Shown here: positions 33,561 through 41,623 of the stretch, piece after piece
Layout: each line of letters opens with the position of its first letter
How positions within the stretch are numbered: position 1 is the first letter of the stretch
Assembly (NCBI GenBank): GCA_964473735.1
Contig: CAYYQD010000001.1
Location: 20,384-84,383, forward strand
Reading direction: 5' to 3'
DNA: 64,000 nucleotides
Source: JAADCS01 sp964473735
GTDB taxonomy: Bacteria; Hydrothermota; Hydrothermia; LBFQ01
Notes under the pieces: generated by a model
The model's input: the letters and a program-made list of their open reading frames with translations, nothing else
Databases searched by the model: none
Told to the model about the DNA's origin: nothing
Position numbers and translations under genes: made by a program

Positions 33561-35630
33561 CCTGAACAACCTCTTACCTGTGAAGACCAGCTTTATCCCC
33601 AGCTCTTTCGCCCTCTCTATAACCTCCGGGTCCCTTTTAGAGCCCCCCGGCTCCGCCACCACCTTAACGCCGAACCTGTAGGCCCACTCTACGGAGTCGG
33701 GGAAGGGGAAGAAGGCGTCCGAAACTAAGGTGGAACCGAAGGCGTTATCGTCCGCCTTGAGCAGGGCTACCCTTACGGCCGTAACCCTATCCACAAGGCC
33801 GCTACCCGTACCGAAGAGGGTCCTATCCTTTACGACCACGGCGGCGTTGGATTTGGCCCACTTGACCATCTTCAGACCGAAGACGATGTCCTCCACCTCC
33901 CTGTCGGTGAGCGGTTCCGTTTTGCTCTCTATGAATTCGTACGGAGGGTCAAAGTCGGTGGTCTGCACTAATATGTCCCCCCCCTGCATGAGCATCTGTA
34001 GGTGCGGGAGCCTGTACTTGAAGACGTCTATCTTAAGGATACGTAATCTCCTCTTCTTCCGCAGTATCTCAAGGGCTCCCTCCGAGTAGTCCGTGGCCAC
34101 GATAACCTCGTAGAAGTGCTCCTTAAGCTTGCGGGCTAAGTCCTCCTCAACGGCGAAGTTTAAGGCTATTATCCCTCCGTAGGCCGCCTGCATGTCCCCC
34201 AACAGGGTCTTCTCGTAGGCCCGTATGGGATTCTCCGCCTCCGCCCCGGCGGTGGGACTCCCGTGCTTTACGATAACGATGGCGTGGTCAGAGAACTCCT
34301 GTACGGCGCTCCACGCCGAATACACGTCTAAGATGTTGTTGTAAGACAGGTCGGGACCGTGAAGCTGCTCTATGGCGGACAGGAAGGAGTTGGGAGGGTT
34401 GGTATAGAGCCACGCTTTCTGGTGTGGGTTCTCACCGTATCGGAGTTCCACAGGGTCTTTGACGTGGATAAAGATGTTCCTGTAAAGCTCGGAGGGGTAG
34501 AGGATTCCTCCCAGCCCCTCGTAGATCTGGATGTCGTACCCCGCTGTGCGAGAGAAGGCCTTTACGGCCAGCCTCTTTCGGGTCTCCTCGCTCACCTTAC
34601 CCTCCTTCTCCTCCATCTCCAGCATAAAGGAAGCTATGTCCTCCGGGTCGGTTATAACGGATACGTAGGCGTAGTTCTTTGCGGCCGCCCTGATGAGGGC
34701 TACACCCCCTATGTCTATCATCTCCACGATCTCATCAACGTCCTTGCTCCTCTGTAAGGTCTCCTTGAAGGGGTAGAGCTGTACGAAGACCACCTCTATG
34801 TCGGGAACGTCTAACTCCATCGCTACGGGGAGGTCGTCCTCCCTGTGAAAGAGTATCCCACCCATGATGTAGGGGTTGAGGGTCTTCACCCTTCCGCCGA
34901 AGACCTCCGGAAAGCCCGTAAGGGCAGAAACTTCAAGGGCGAATACGCCGTTATCCCTGAGGTACTTGGCCGTCCCCGACGTCGCCACTATGGAGTACCC
35001 GTACTCCTGAAGGAAGTGGGCGAACCGGGTTAGTCTGGGTGTCTTTTCGTACGAGGCCAGCAGGGCGTACTTCGGAGGCTTACCGAATAGGAACTTCACT
35101 AAGGTATCAAAGTACAGAGCGTGCTCCACCTGATGGATCCTCCTCTCAAGGCTCTCCAACGACTCCTCCCTGAACAGCGGAACCACCCTCTGGGCCAGTA
35201 TGGGACCGGCATCCACCTTCTCCGTCACGATGTGCACGGTTACTCCGGTGAATTTCGCGCCGGAACTCCACGCTCTCCTTATGGCGTCCCTACCCTTGAA
35301 CGCCGGAAGCAGGGAGGGGTGTATGTTGAGGACCTTTCCACGGAAGGCCTCTACCGTCTCGGGCGGAAGGATCCGCATGTACCCGGCCAGTACTACCGCA
35401 TCCACCCTGCCTACGGACTTTATAGCGTTGAGCGTAGGCTCGCCGGGGTCCTCAATCACCCGGTGAGGTACCCCCAACCTCCTCGCCCTCTCTATGGCCC
35501 TCGCTTCGGGGTTGTCGGTTATGAGTAAGGGGAAGCTTATGGGGTAGTGGGTGGCCCTCGCCCGGCGTACCAGAGCCTCAAAGTTACTTCCGTTTCCCGA
35601 CGCTAATACCACGACTTTCTTTTCACGCAC
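33555..35630 (-). CDS. purN-purH: fused phosphoribosylglycinamide formyltransferase / AICAR transformylase-IMP cyclohydrolase
   Basis: 691 residues from GTG 35630, chosen because TAGAAT lies 7 nt upstream and the coding similarity starts there (MREKKVVVLASGNGSNFEAL). Residues 1-195 are PurN: 'LASGNGSNF', 'VLAGYMRILPPETVEAFRGKV', 'LNIHPSLLPAFKG', 'GVTVHIVTEKVDAGPILAQ'. Residues about 200-691 are PurH: 'IVATSGTAKYLRDNGV', 'IDIGGVALIRAAAKNY', 'LRYGENPHQKAWLY', and C-terminal FRH. The catalytic Lys-His pair is kept in 'VIVKHGSPTAGAEAENPI', though the usual NPCG after it reads SPTA. One chain thus covers both formyl-transfer steps and the last step to IMP. Confidence 0.95.
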   Translation of the reverse strand: MREKKVVVLASGNGSNFEALVRRARATHYPISFPLLITDNPEARAIERARRLGVPHRVIEDPGEPTLNAIKSVGRVDAVVLAGYMRILPPETVEAFRGKVLNIHPSLLPAFKGRDAIRRAWSSGAKFTGVTVHIVTEKVDAGPILAQRVVPLFREESLESLERRIHQVEHALYFDTLVKFLFGKPPKYALLASYEKTPRLTRFAHFLQEYGYSIVATSGTAKYLRDNGVFALEVSALTGFPEVFGGRVKTLNPYIMGGILFHREDDLPVAMELDVPDIEVVFVQLYPFKETLQRSKDVDEIVEMIDIGGVALIRAAAKNYAYVSVITDPEDIASFMLEMEEKEGKVSEETRKRLAVKAFSRTAGYDIQIYEGLGGILYPSELYRNIFIHVKDPVELRYGENPHQKAWLYTNPPNSFLSAIEQLHGPDLSYNNILDVYSAWSAVQEFSDHAIVIVKHGSPTAGAEAENPIRAYEKTLLGDMQAAYGGIIALNFAVEEDLARKLKEHFYEVIVATDYSEGALEILRKKRRLRILKIDVFKYRLPHLQMLMQGGDILVQTTDFDPPYEFIESKTEPLTDREVEDIVFGLKMVKWAKSNAAVVVKDRTLFGTGSGLVDRVTAVRVALLKADDNAFGSTLVSDAFFPFPDSVEWAYRFGVKVVAEPGGSKRDPEVIERAKELGIKLVFTGKRLFRH

Positions 35631-35637
35631 GGAGGTT

Positions 35638-35643
35638 ATTCTA
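35638..35643 (-). promoter_or_regulatory. TAGAAT -10 box, 7 nt before purN-purH GTG start
   Basis: Back-to-back with the tRNA-Pro promoter at 35668; supports the GTG start over longer frames. Confidence 0.65.
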
Positions 35644-35667
35644 CCGGAGAAGGACGCCCGCCGACCG

Positions 35668-35673
35668 TATAAT
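35668..35673 (+). promoter_or_regulatory. TATAAT -10 box of tRNA-Pro
   Basis: Consensus hexamer 16 nt before the first base of the tRNA. Confidence 0.7.
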
Positions 35674-35689
35674 TCCAGCCTCAAGAGGG

Positions 35690-35764
35690 CGGGGTGTAGC
35701 GCAGTCTGGTTAGCGCGCCCGGTTCGGGACCGGGAGGGCCGGGGTTCAAATCCCCGCACCCCGA
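35690..35764 (+). tRNA. tRNA-Pro (anticodon CGG)
   Basis: Cloverleaf reads by eye: acceptor stem CGGGGTG/CACCCCG, D-arm with TAGCGCAGTCTGGTTAGCGC, anticodon stem CCCGG/CCGGG with loop TTCGGGA (CGG), and T-arm GCCGG-GGTTCAAATCC. Discriminator A; the CCA end is not encoded. Confidence 0.97.
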
Positions 35765-35782
35765 CTTGTCAGGCAAAAGGAG
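35757..35782 (+). repeat. 26-nt direct repeat, copy 1 (tRNA-Pro 3' end plus tail)
   Basis: CACCCCGACTTGTCAGGCAA and onward; matches copy 2 at 35835-35860 with two differences. Covers the tRNA acceptor strand and 18 nt downstream. Confidence 0.85.
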
Positions 35783-35842
35783 CGTAGGTGTAGCGCTTGG
35801 CATGGGGCCGAGAGGTTATGGACCAGAGGCCTCTCACCCCGA
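35783..35842 (+). pseudogene. degenerate tRNA-Pro-like remnant with hairpin
   Basis: Starts with GGTGTAGCGC as in the real tRNA-Pro and ends with CACCCCGA, but the D- and T-arms are missing. The interior folds as GAGAGG/CCTCTC inside GGGG/CCCC. It lies between two near-identical 26-nt repeats (35757-35782 and 35835-35860), consistent with a decayed tandem duplication of the tRNA. Confidence 0.5.
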
Positions 35843-35860
35843 CCTGTCAGGCAAAGGGAG
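35835..35860 (+). repeat. 26-nt direct repeat, copy 2
   Basis: CACCCCGACCTGTCAGGCAA and onward; 24 of 26 positions equal copy 1. Confidence 0.85.
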
Positions 35861-35908
35861 TAGAGGGAGGGGGTTGTATCCGCCTGTTCAAGGTACGGAG
35901 GGGGTACT

Positions 35909-36595
35909 ATGAAGGGTGGAAGGAGGGGTAAAGAGATCGTCATAGCCATAGACGGTCCTTCCGGCGTAGGGAAAACGACCGTGGCCCGAAAGGTGGCGGA
36001 TCGTCTCGGGCTTAAAGCCGTAAGTACAGGTGCCCTTTACAGGGCCGTCGCGTTGCACTTTCTCAGGAAGGGCCTGACCCCGGAATCCCCCATAGACGTT
36101 GATAGAGGGCTAAAGGACGTTGAGGTGTGGCAGGAGTACATAGACGGTCGCATACGTACCTTCCTTAACGGTGAGGACGTAACGGAAGAGCTGGATACCG
36201 TTGAGGTATCCGACATGGCCTCCCGGGTGGCCGCAGTAAAGGAGGTCAGGGAGTTCCTGCTGGACGTTCAGAGGAGGCTGGCCGAGGGAGGGGCCGTGGT
36301 TGAGGGTAGGGATATAGGCACGGTAGTGCTTCCGGACGCCGACGTAAAGATATTCTTGGACGCCTCAACCGGAGAGAGGGCTCGCAGGAGGTACGAGCAG
36401 CTGGTGTCCGAAGGTGTAAGCGTGTCTTACGAGGAGGCTTTAAGGGACATCAGAGGCAGGGATATACGGGACTCCTCCCGGGACGTCGCTCCCCTAAAGA
36501 GGGCGAAAGATGCCGTGTACATAGACACCACCCACATGACGGCCGATGAGGTGGCCAACCGTATAATCAAAATCGTAAGGGAGATAGCCCCATGA
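35909..36595 (+). CDS. cmk: cytidylate kinase
   Basis: 228 residues. It phosphorylates CMP and dCMP with ATP in the cytoplasm. P-loop 'AIDGPSGVGKTTVARKVADR', 'VSTGALYRAVALHFL', 'VVEGRDIGTVVLPDADVKIFL' and 'IRGRDIRDSSRDVAPLKRA' are the classical Cmk blocks. The ATG at 35909 has GGAGG about 8 nt upstream; the first 10 residues are basic and not conserved, so a later start cannot be excluded. coaE overlaps its stop (ATG 36592), so the two form an operon behind tRNA-Pro. Confidence 0.97.
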   Translation: MKGGRRGKEIVIAIDGPSGVGKTTVARKVADRLGLKAVSTGALYRAVALHFLRKGLTPESPIDVDRGLKDVEVWQEYIDGRIRTFLNGEDVTEELDTVEVSDMASRVAAVKEVREFLLDVQRRLAEGGAVVEGRDIGTVVLPDADVKIFLDASTGERARRRYEQLVSEGVSVSYEEALRDIRGRDIRDSSRDVAPLKRAKDAVYIDTTHMTADEVANRIIKIVREIAP

Positions 36596-37200
36596 AGGTT
36601 CTGATAGGTCTTACCGGAAACGCCGGTGCGGGAAAGAGTACGGTGGCGAGGATGTTCAGCGACCTCGGCTTTACGGTTGTAGATGCTGACAGGGAGGCCC
36701 ACAAGGTCCTCGGTCATCCTGACGTGATAGCCTTCCTGAAGGAGCATCTACCCGAGGCCCTCAAAGAGGGTGAGGTGGATAGGGGGGTGCTCGGTGAGAA
36801 GGTGTTCAAAGACCCCCACTTCAAGGAGGAGTTTGAACGGGTCGTCCGTCCTCTGGTACTTGAGCAGATAAAGAGGACCATAGAGAGGTCCGACGCCAAG
36901 GTTATCATGGTGGATGCCGCCCTCCTGTTTGAGTACGGGGTGGCGGACGCCTTTGACACCATAATCGTGGTCTGGGCTCCCGAGGAGGAGCTGGTTAGAC
37001 GTCTGGTAAAGCGTGGGGTACCGGAGGAGAGGGCACGGGCCATACTGTCCTCCCAGATGCCTCAGGAGGAGAAGGTTAAGAGGGCGGACTTCGTAATTCG
37101 CAACTACGGATCAATAGAGGACGTCAGGAAACAGGTTGAACAGGTGGCCCGGGCCATAATGCGTAAGATAGAGGAAGTGGAGCTGTCGTGGTTCCTGTAG
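36592..37200 (+). CDS. coaE: dephospho-CoA kinase
   Basis: 202 residues. Last step of coenzyme A synthesis: ATP-dependent 3'-phosphorylation of dephospho-CoA. P-loop 'GLTGNAGAGKSTVARMF', 'VVDADREAHKVL', 'VDAALLFEYGVADAFDTIIVV' (family D-x-P-L-L-F-E reads DAALLFE here, with Ala for Pro), and 'RAILSSQMPQEEKVKRADFVI' with the conserved QMP. ATG overlaps the cmk stop by 4 nt. No gene follows on this strand before the intergenic region at 37201. Confidence 0.96.
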   Translation: MKVLIGLTGNAGAGKSTVARMFSDLGFTVVDADREAHKVLGHPDVIAFLKEHLPEALKEGEVDRGVLGEKVFKDPHFKEEFERVVRPLVLEQIKRTIERSDAKVIMVDAALLFEYGVADAFDTIIVVWAPEEELVRRLVKRGVPEERARAILSSQMPQEEKVKRADFVIRNYGSIEDVRKQVEQVARAIMRKIEEVELSWFL

Positions 37201-37399
37201 TAGCGAGGGTCCTGTGGCGAACCTATAACAAAAAATCGGGAAATTTTTGATGTATCCGAACCCCCTTTAATAAAACTACAGGGTTTTGAAATTCGCCTGT
37301 ACTCGGAAGCAAAAACCAAGGGGTAAGGAATAAGTCCAATCCCCCCGCCGGGGGGACATATCTCAACGATTGGCGCACCGTTTTTGGTACCATTTCCAT
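37201..37399. other. intergenic region between converging coaE and subtilase genes
   Basis: No ORF supported. A/T-rich patch with an AAAAAT/ATTTTT weak stem near 37230-37248, then a 6-bp G/C hairpin CCCCCCGCCGGGGGG at 37341-37355, possibly a coaE-side terminator without T-run. GGTACCATTTCC at 37386-37397 resembles the left arm of the dispersed repeat but has no right arm. Confidence 0.5.
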
Positions 37400-37426
37400 A
37401 AAAAAAGGGGGGAGACTTCTCCCCCC
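37400..37426 (-). terminator. intrinsic terminator of the subtilase gene
   Basis: On the minus strand, stem GGGGGGAG/CTCCCCCC with a 4-nt loop followed by seven T, located 19 nt after the subtilase stop. Confidence 0.9.
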
Positions 37427-37444
37427 TCAAAGGACGTTTCTCCT

Positions 37445-39604
37445 TTAGCGTACGACCACGCGGTAGCTCTTCCCCTCGCTTACGACGAAGTAGATGCCGG
37501 ACGGAAGTGCGACCTTCTGACCCTCCCCGTAGGCTCCCATGAGACGGCCGGACACAGTGTAGAGTCGGGCCTTCCGGTTGAAGGTGATGGTCCTGTTGTC
37601 CACGGAGTACGGGAGGTGCGAAGCCTTAGATCTGGGACGTTCTGACACGCTCAGGCCGTCCCCGTTACCGCAGGGGCCAGCATCCACGACGACGAGGCTG
37701 TAGGGCTGGGTACCTCCGGGCTTAGGGTTGTTGAGCGCCCTGCCGTAGACCTTCACCTTCCATACGCCCCGCTTGGCCGGAGCCACGTACACCACCTCCA
37801 CGGGGTTCAGGTAATCCCTGCCGCTGGGGTTAGGAACCGAGACTCCACCGCTGAAGATATTACCGTGGTACTCGTTCCCGTCCGCTCCCTCCACTATGAG
37901 GTCCAGGTCGTTCTGAAGGTAAGTCCCGGGAGCATCGGTCCATGCCAGCACTATCTTGACGTAGTCCGTGTACATGGACTCGTTGCATCCTACCGTGACG
38001 TTATACACGGCCGTATCGCCTGCCTGAATACCGACGCTGTCATCCACCACGAAGAGGCGGTGACGGTACTCTGGGGGCATGTCCGCGAAGAAGAGCACCC
38101 TGCTCAGGTTGACCCCTCCGAAGCCCACCTCGTTGTTGGGGGGAGAAGGCTCGTACTCAAGGGGCTGGGCGGAGGCTATCAGGGCGGCCTTTAGCAGTGA
38201 TCCCTGCGGTACGAACCCGTTCGCCGTGTCTTTAGTCCCGCTCGGATACCACCCCTCGCGGAAGTACTGGCGTACGAGCAGAGCGGCACCGGCTGCGGCG
38301 GGAGACGCCATGGAGGTTCCCTGAAAGCCATTATTCACGACCGAGCAGGAGTAGGTCCTATCGGTTCTGTTTAGGGCGGAGCCTATGAAGGAGGGGCTGT
38401 AGTGGTAATCACCACCGGGGGTCATTATCTCGGGCTTTAACCTCCCATCGTAAGCTGGACCCTGAGAGGAGTAGTAGGCCCTGTGCTCGTGAGGTTTGGT
38501 GAATTCGTCAAAGGCTCCGGTGGCTCCAACGGTCAGGTTGTTCTTGGCCGTTGCCGGGGAACCTATGGAACCGTCCTCCGAGGCTCCGTCCGAGCTGGAG
38601 TTTCCCGCGGCGATGACCACTAAGGCGTCGGGATTATCCCACATGAAGGCGTCCACGTCGTAGGCGGACGAGCTGTAGGTGTTGAAGTTGGAGCCCCAGG
38701 AGAAGTTTATGACGCGGGCCCCGCTGTTGTAGAAGTCGGTTAGTATGTCGTATATGGAGGAACTGTAGCATATGCTTCCACAGCTTCCACAGGACGGCCC
38801 TCCGGCGTCCCCGAACACCACCTTGGCCATGTAGGCCATACCCTTGTAGTTGTAGAATATGGAGCTGGCCGAATCCGGATACCCTAAGAAGGTGCCCGTG
38901 ACGTGGGTGCCGTGTGAGTAGCTACAGGAGGCGAAATCGTCAGCGTAGCTGGAGAGAACCATGTAGTTTATCACCTTCCTGTGGGTGGGCCCGGGAGTTA
39001 TTACGGTCGTATCACGGAAGAAGCAGGAGTAGTAGTCCAGCCCCGTGTCCATCACTCCACCGATCTCCCCCTCTCCGTTTATACCGTGGGACCACACCAA
39101 CGAGTCCCCGTCAACGTGGGTCTGTATGTACCAGCGCGTGTGGTTGTTCCACAGGTACTTCCTTAGGTCCGGCTCAACTTTGGAAACCTGCTCCATGGAG
39201 GCCAGCCTCAGGGAGACGTTCAGGGCGTCTTCGGGGGATACGGACACCTTGAACCGCGGGAGGATGGATGTGGGGAACTTCTCCGGCATCAGACCGAGGA
39301 AGGCTATAGCGCTGAAGAGGTCGGCCTCGGACTCACCGGGATACCCGGAGACTATGAGTCTCACCTTCCCACCGTATATGGCTTCCTCCAGCTTCCCCTC
39401 GTATATCAGAGAGGACACTTTGAGCTCCTTCGGCACGGGTCGGATACTTATCCCGGGGAGTTTCAGGTTCTCCGGGACATGCGCCACGTACCCGTATCCG
39501 GGGACGTACTGGTATATCTGAACTCCGTGCTCACGCAGGGTACGGGCGTTTATATCCCCGTTCCCGTTGATCAACGCCCATCCACCTATCAGCACCGTTA
39601 TCAT
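37445..39604 (-). CDS. secreted subtilisin-like serine protease with T9SS-type C-terminal domain
   Basis: 719 residues. The leader MITVLIGGWA is short and uncharged. A propeptide-like segment precedes the S8 catalytic domain (about 165-520) with Asp in 'GGVMDTGLDYYSC', His in 'YSHGTHVTGTFLG', oxyanion Asn in 'VVIAAGNSSSDG' and Ser in 'GTSMASPAAAGAALL'. Several Cys cluster in 'GGPSCGSCGSICYS', likely a disulfide loop. A beta domain with 'VTVGCNESMYTDYVKIVLAW' resembling P/PPC domains follows, then a sorting domain ('KARLYTVSGRLMG', 'LPSGIYFVVSEGKSYRVVVR'). TATAAT is 9 nt upstream. Extracellular proteolysis is likely. Confidence 0.93.
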   Translation of the reverse strand: MITVLIGGWALINGNGDINARTLREHGVQIYQYVPGYGYVAHVPENLKLPGISIRPVPKELKVSSLIYEGKLEEAIYGGKVRLIVSGYPGESEADLFSAIAFLGLMPEKFPTSILPRFKVSVSPEDALNVSLRLASMEQVSKVEPDLRKYLWNNHTRWYIQTHVDGDSLVWSHGINGEGEIGGVMDTGLDYYSCFFRDTTVITPGPTHRKVINYMVLSSYADDFASCSYSHGTHVTGTFLGYPDSASSIFYNYKGMAYMAKVVFGDAGGPSCGSCGSICYSSSIYDILTDFYNSGARVINFSWGSNFNTYSSSAYDVDAFMWDNPDALVVIAAGNSSSDGASEDGSIGSPATAKNNLTVGATGAFDEFTKPHEHRAYYSSQGPAYDGRLKPEIMTPGGDYHYSPSFIGSALNRTDRTYSCSVVNNGFQGTSMASPAAAGAALLVRQYFREGWYPSGTKDTANGFVPQGSLLKAALIASAQPLEYEPSPPNNEVGFGGVNLSRVLFFADMPPEYRHRLFVVDDSVGIQAGDTAVYNVTVGCNESMYTDYVKIVLAWTDAPGTYLQNDLDLIVEGADGNEYHGNIFSGGVSVPNPSGRDYLNPVEVVYVAPAKRGVWKVKVYGRALNNPKPGGTQPYSLVVVDAGPCGNGDGLSVSERPRSKASHLPYSVDNRTITFNRKARLYTVSGRLMGAYGEGQKVALPSGIYFVVSEGKSYRVVVR

Positions 39605-39846
39605 GACACCGATATTATACTGCTGCTTTCGGGTGGCGCACGGAGGTGGTGCGATTTACGACGGGAGACGTGGCCCTACACAGGGCACACTGCTGATGTC
39701 TCAACAACGCGGAATGTACTTCACGGGCAGGGGCTTCTTAGACCTCGCATTAACCGTCCGTCTTCCCCGAAGGAGATGGTAGCCGGGAAAAAGAAGTATG
39801 GTAGGGTGCGGATGGGAATACGTGTGCCTGAAAACACCGAAACCGC
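39605..39846. other. intergenic region between the subtilase and ABC permease genes
   Basis: 242 bp without a supported gene. Holds the subtilase TATAAT box (39614-39619) and, upstream of it, two small stems, CGCAC/GTGCG (about 39635-39651) and GCCCT/AGGGC (about 39673-39686). The stems could be the 3' end of the preceding transcript or an operator; no T-run is present. Confidence 0.5.
39614..39619 (-). promoter_or_regulatory. TATAAT -10 box, 9 nt before subtilase start
   Basis: Consensus hexamer on the minus strand. Confidence 0.65.
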
Positions 39847-40572
39847 CTAATACCCCCTCCTTTCCACCCACACGCCACCTAAGAGGAGGAGCAAGAAGGT
39901 GGCTAAGAAACGCAGGCTCTCGTTCAGAAGCTGAAGGTTTACAACCCTGAGGATCTGGTTGGGGTCTCCCGGGACGGTCCCTTTGACCCCCAGGAAGGGG
40001 GTCAGGTCCAGCCAACCCACGGCCCAGGATATGAGCATAACCATGAGGACGGCGAAGAACCAGCGAAGAGGGAGGTCTTTCACCAGAGCCGCCGATACGA
40101 TACCCGATGTCAGGAACGTAAGGATGCGGAGGTACTGGGCGAGGATACCCTTAGCTACGATGGAAGTTCTGGCAAGGTCCTCTATACCCCTGACATTGAA
40201 TATGGAGAGAGAGCCGGAGATCTTCATAACGAGGTACCCCCCTACTACGAGTATCGCGAAGTACAGGGTGGCCTGAAGGATAAGCCATACCTCCTTGGAC
40301 AGGAGAATGACGGTGCGATTTACGGGCAGGGAGTTGACGAACTCGTAGAGGCGCCCGTCCCTCTCGTTGAAGTAGGTGGCTATACCCGCGAATATGGACC
40401 ACAGGAACAGGCCCGCTCCCGCGAGGAACAGGAACAGAAGGCCGACGTTGTTCCCCCGTTTGACGTAGAATACGGATAGACCTACGAATAGGGACACGAT
40501 AGCCACGTTGGTGAAGAACCACGGTAAAGAAAGCCTCACATCCTTTTCAAAGAGGGTCCAGAAACCTCTCAT
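39847..40572 (-). CDS. ABC-2-type transporter permease-like membrane protein
   Basis: 241 residues from ATG 40572 (MRGFWTLFEKDVRLSL); the longer frame to 40623 lacks a promoter and adds a poor N-tail. Six predicted membrane segments and the N-terminal 'FEKDVRLSLPWFF' plus 'SLPVNRTVILLSKEVWL' fit the ABC-2 permease family, which moves polysaccharides, drugs or lipids with a separate ATPase. No ATP-binding partner gene is adjacent. TATAAT lies 6 nt before the ATG, and a perfect hairpin overlaps the -35 area. Confidence 0.8.
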   Translation of the reverse strand: MRGFWTLFEKDVRLSLPWFFTNVAIVSLFVGLSVFYVKRGNNVGLLFLFLAGAGLFLWSIFAGIATYFNERDGRLYEFVNSLPVNRTVILLSKEVWLILQATLYFAILVVGGYLVMKISGSLSIFNVRGIEDLARTSIVAKGILAQYLRILTFLTSGIVSAALVKDLPLRWFFAVLMVMLISWAVGWLDLTPFLGVKGTVPGDPNQILRVVNLQLLNESLRFLATFLLLLLGGVWVERRGY

Positions 40573-40578
40573 CGTGGG

Positions 40579-40584
40579 ATTATA
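40579..40584 (-). promoter_or_regulatory. TATAAT -10 box, 6 nt before ABC permease start
   Basis: Directly follows the 8-bp hairpin at 40588-40610. Confidence 0.65.
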
Positions 40585-40587
40585 CCT

Positions 40588-40610
40588 CCGGGAGGTGTGG
40601 AACCTCCCGG
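40588..40610 (-). other. 8-bp hairpin between pstS and the permease promoter
   Basis: CCGGGAGG/CCTCCCGG with a 7-nt loop. It may end the pstS transcript (no T-run) or act as an operator at the -35 position of the permease promoter. Confidence 0.5.
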
Positions 40611-40619
40611 AAGGATGTA

Positions 40620-41609
40620 TCACTTCTCCTCTAACTTCAGTATGTCCGTTATCTTTACCCCTACCTGAGCCCCACCGGAGAAGACACTGCCCGTGCGCTT
40701 TGCCTCAAGCCGCTTCCTGTCCAGATCGTAGGCCTCTGCGGGTAGCTCAACGTACCCCACGTCCCTTATGAGGTCCTTCACGTGGGCGAGGTAGTAATCC
40801 ACGAACTTTTTGACGTAAGGTTTCGTCTCGTAGGATTTCTTATTCACGTAGATGAAGATGGGGCGGGAGAGGGGCACGTACTTACCGTTTATCACGTTCT
40901 CAACGGTCGGCATCACAGGACCGTCTCCGTTGTCTATGGGTACGGCCTTCAGTTTGTCCTTATTCTCAAGGTAGTAGGCCAGACCGAAGTACCCCAGGGC
41001 GTACCTGTCAGAGGCCACCCCCTGAACCAGTACGTTGTCATCTTCGGAGGAGGTGTAGTCTCCCCTGCTCGCCCCCTCCTTCCCGACTATGGCCTTGGTG
41101 AAGTAGTCAAAGGTTCCCGAGTCTACGCCGGGACCGAACAGGTGTATCTCCTCGTCGGGCCACCCTTCCCTTATCTGGCTCCACTTCGTTATCTTACCCT
41201 GGGATTCGGGCGACCAGATCTTCTTCAGCTCCTCCACCGTGAGGTGGTCCACCCACGTGTTGTCGGGATTGACGACGACGGTTATGGCATCGTACCCTAT
41301 GGGCAGCTCGTAGAACTCTACGCCGTTCTTTTTGCAGAGCTCCATCTCCGTCGGTTTTATGGGGCGGGACGCGTCGTTTATATCCGTCTCCCCTCTGCAG
41401 AACTTCTTGAATCCTCCACCGGTTCCGGATATACCGACAGTGACCTTGATGTCGGGGTTGTCCTTCTGGAACTCCTCCGCCACAGCCTCGGTTATGGGGT
41501 AGACGGTTGAGGAGCCGTCAACGGATACCACCTTGGTCTTTCTGGACTTCCCACACCCGTAGGCGAGGAAGGCCAGTACCGTAGCCGCAAGAAAAAGCTT
41601 CCTTATCAT
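40620..41609 (-). CDS. pstS: phosphate ABC transporter substrate-binding lipoprotein
   Basis: 329 residues. Lipoprotein signal 'MIRKLFLAATVLAFLAYGCG' with lipobox AYGC. Phosphate-binding signatures: 'VDGSSTVYPITEAVAEEF', 'ISGTGGGFKKFCRGETDIN' (the usual GSGxGxxxF site), 'DASRPIKPTE', 'PGVDSGTFDYFT'. It captures phosphate in the periplasm for PstCAB. pstC, pstA, pstB and phoU are not in the window. The porin gene lies 15 nt upstream, with GAAGGA before this ATG, so porin and binding protein form an uptake operon. Confidence 0.93.
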   Translation of the reverse strand: MIRKLFLAATVLAFLAYGCGKSRKTKVVSVDGSSTVYPITEAVAEEFQKDNPDIKVTVGISGTGGGFKKFCRGETDINDASRPIKPTEMELCKKNGVEFYELPIGYDAITVVVNPDNTWVDHLTVEELKKIWSPESQGKITKWSQIREGWPDEEIHLFGPGVDSGTFDYFTKAIVGKEGASRGDYTSSEDDNVLVQGVASDRYALGYFGLAYYLENKDKLKAVPIDNGDGPVMPTVENVINGKYVPLSRPIFIYVNKKSYETKPYVKKFVDYYLAHVKDLIRDVGYVELPAEAYDLDRKRLEAKRTGSVFSGGAQVGVKITDILKLEEK

Positions 41610-41623
41610 GGCTGTCCTTCTGT

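Noticed and set aside
35631..35759. N-terminal extension of the purN-purH frame
   Set aside because: It would read through the tRNA-Pro gene on the opposite strand; GTG 35630 with TAGAAT 7 nt upstream and PurN similarity beginning there is a better start.
37386..37397. Fourth copy of the dispersed repeat (GGTACCATTTCC)
   Set aside because: Only a 12-nt left-arm resemblance, no right arm; could be chance.
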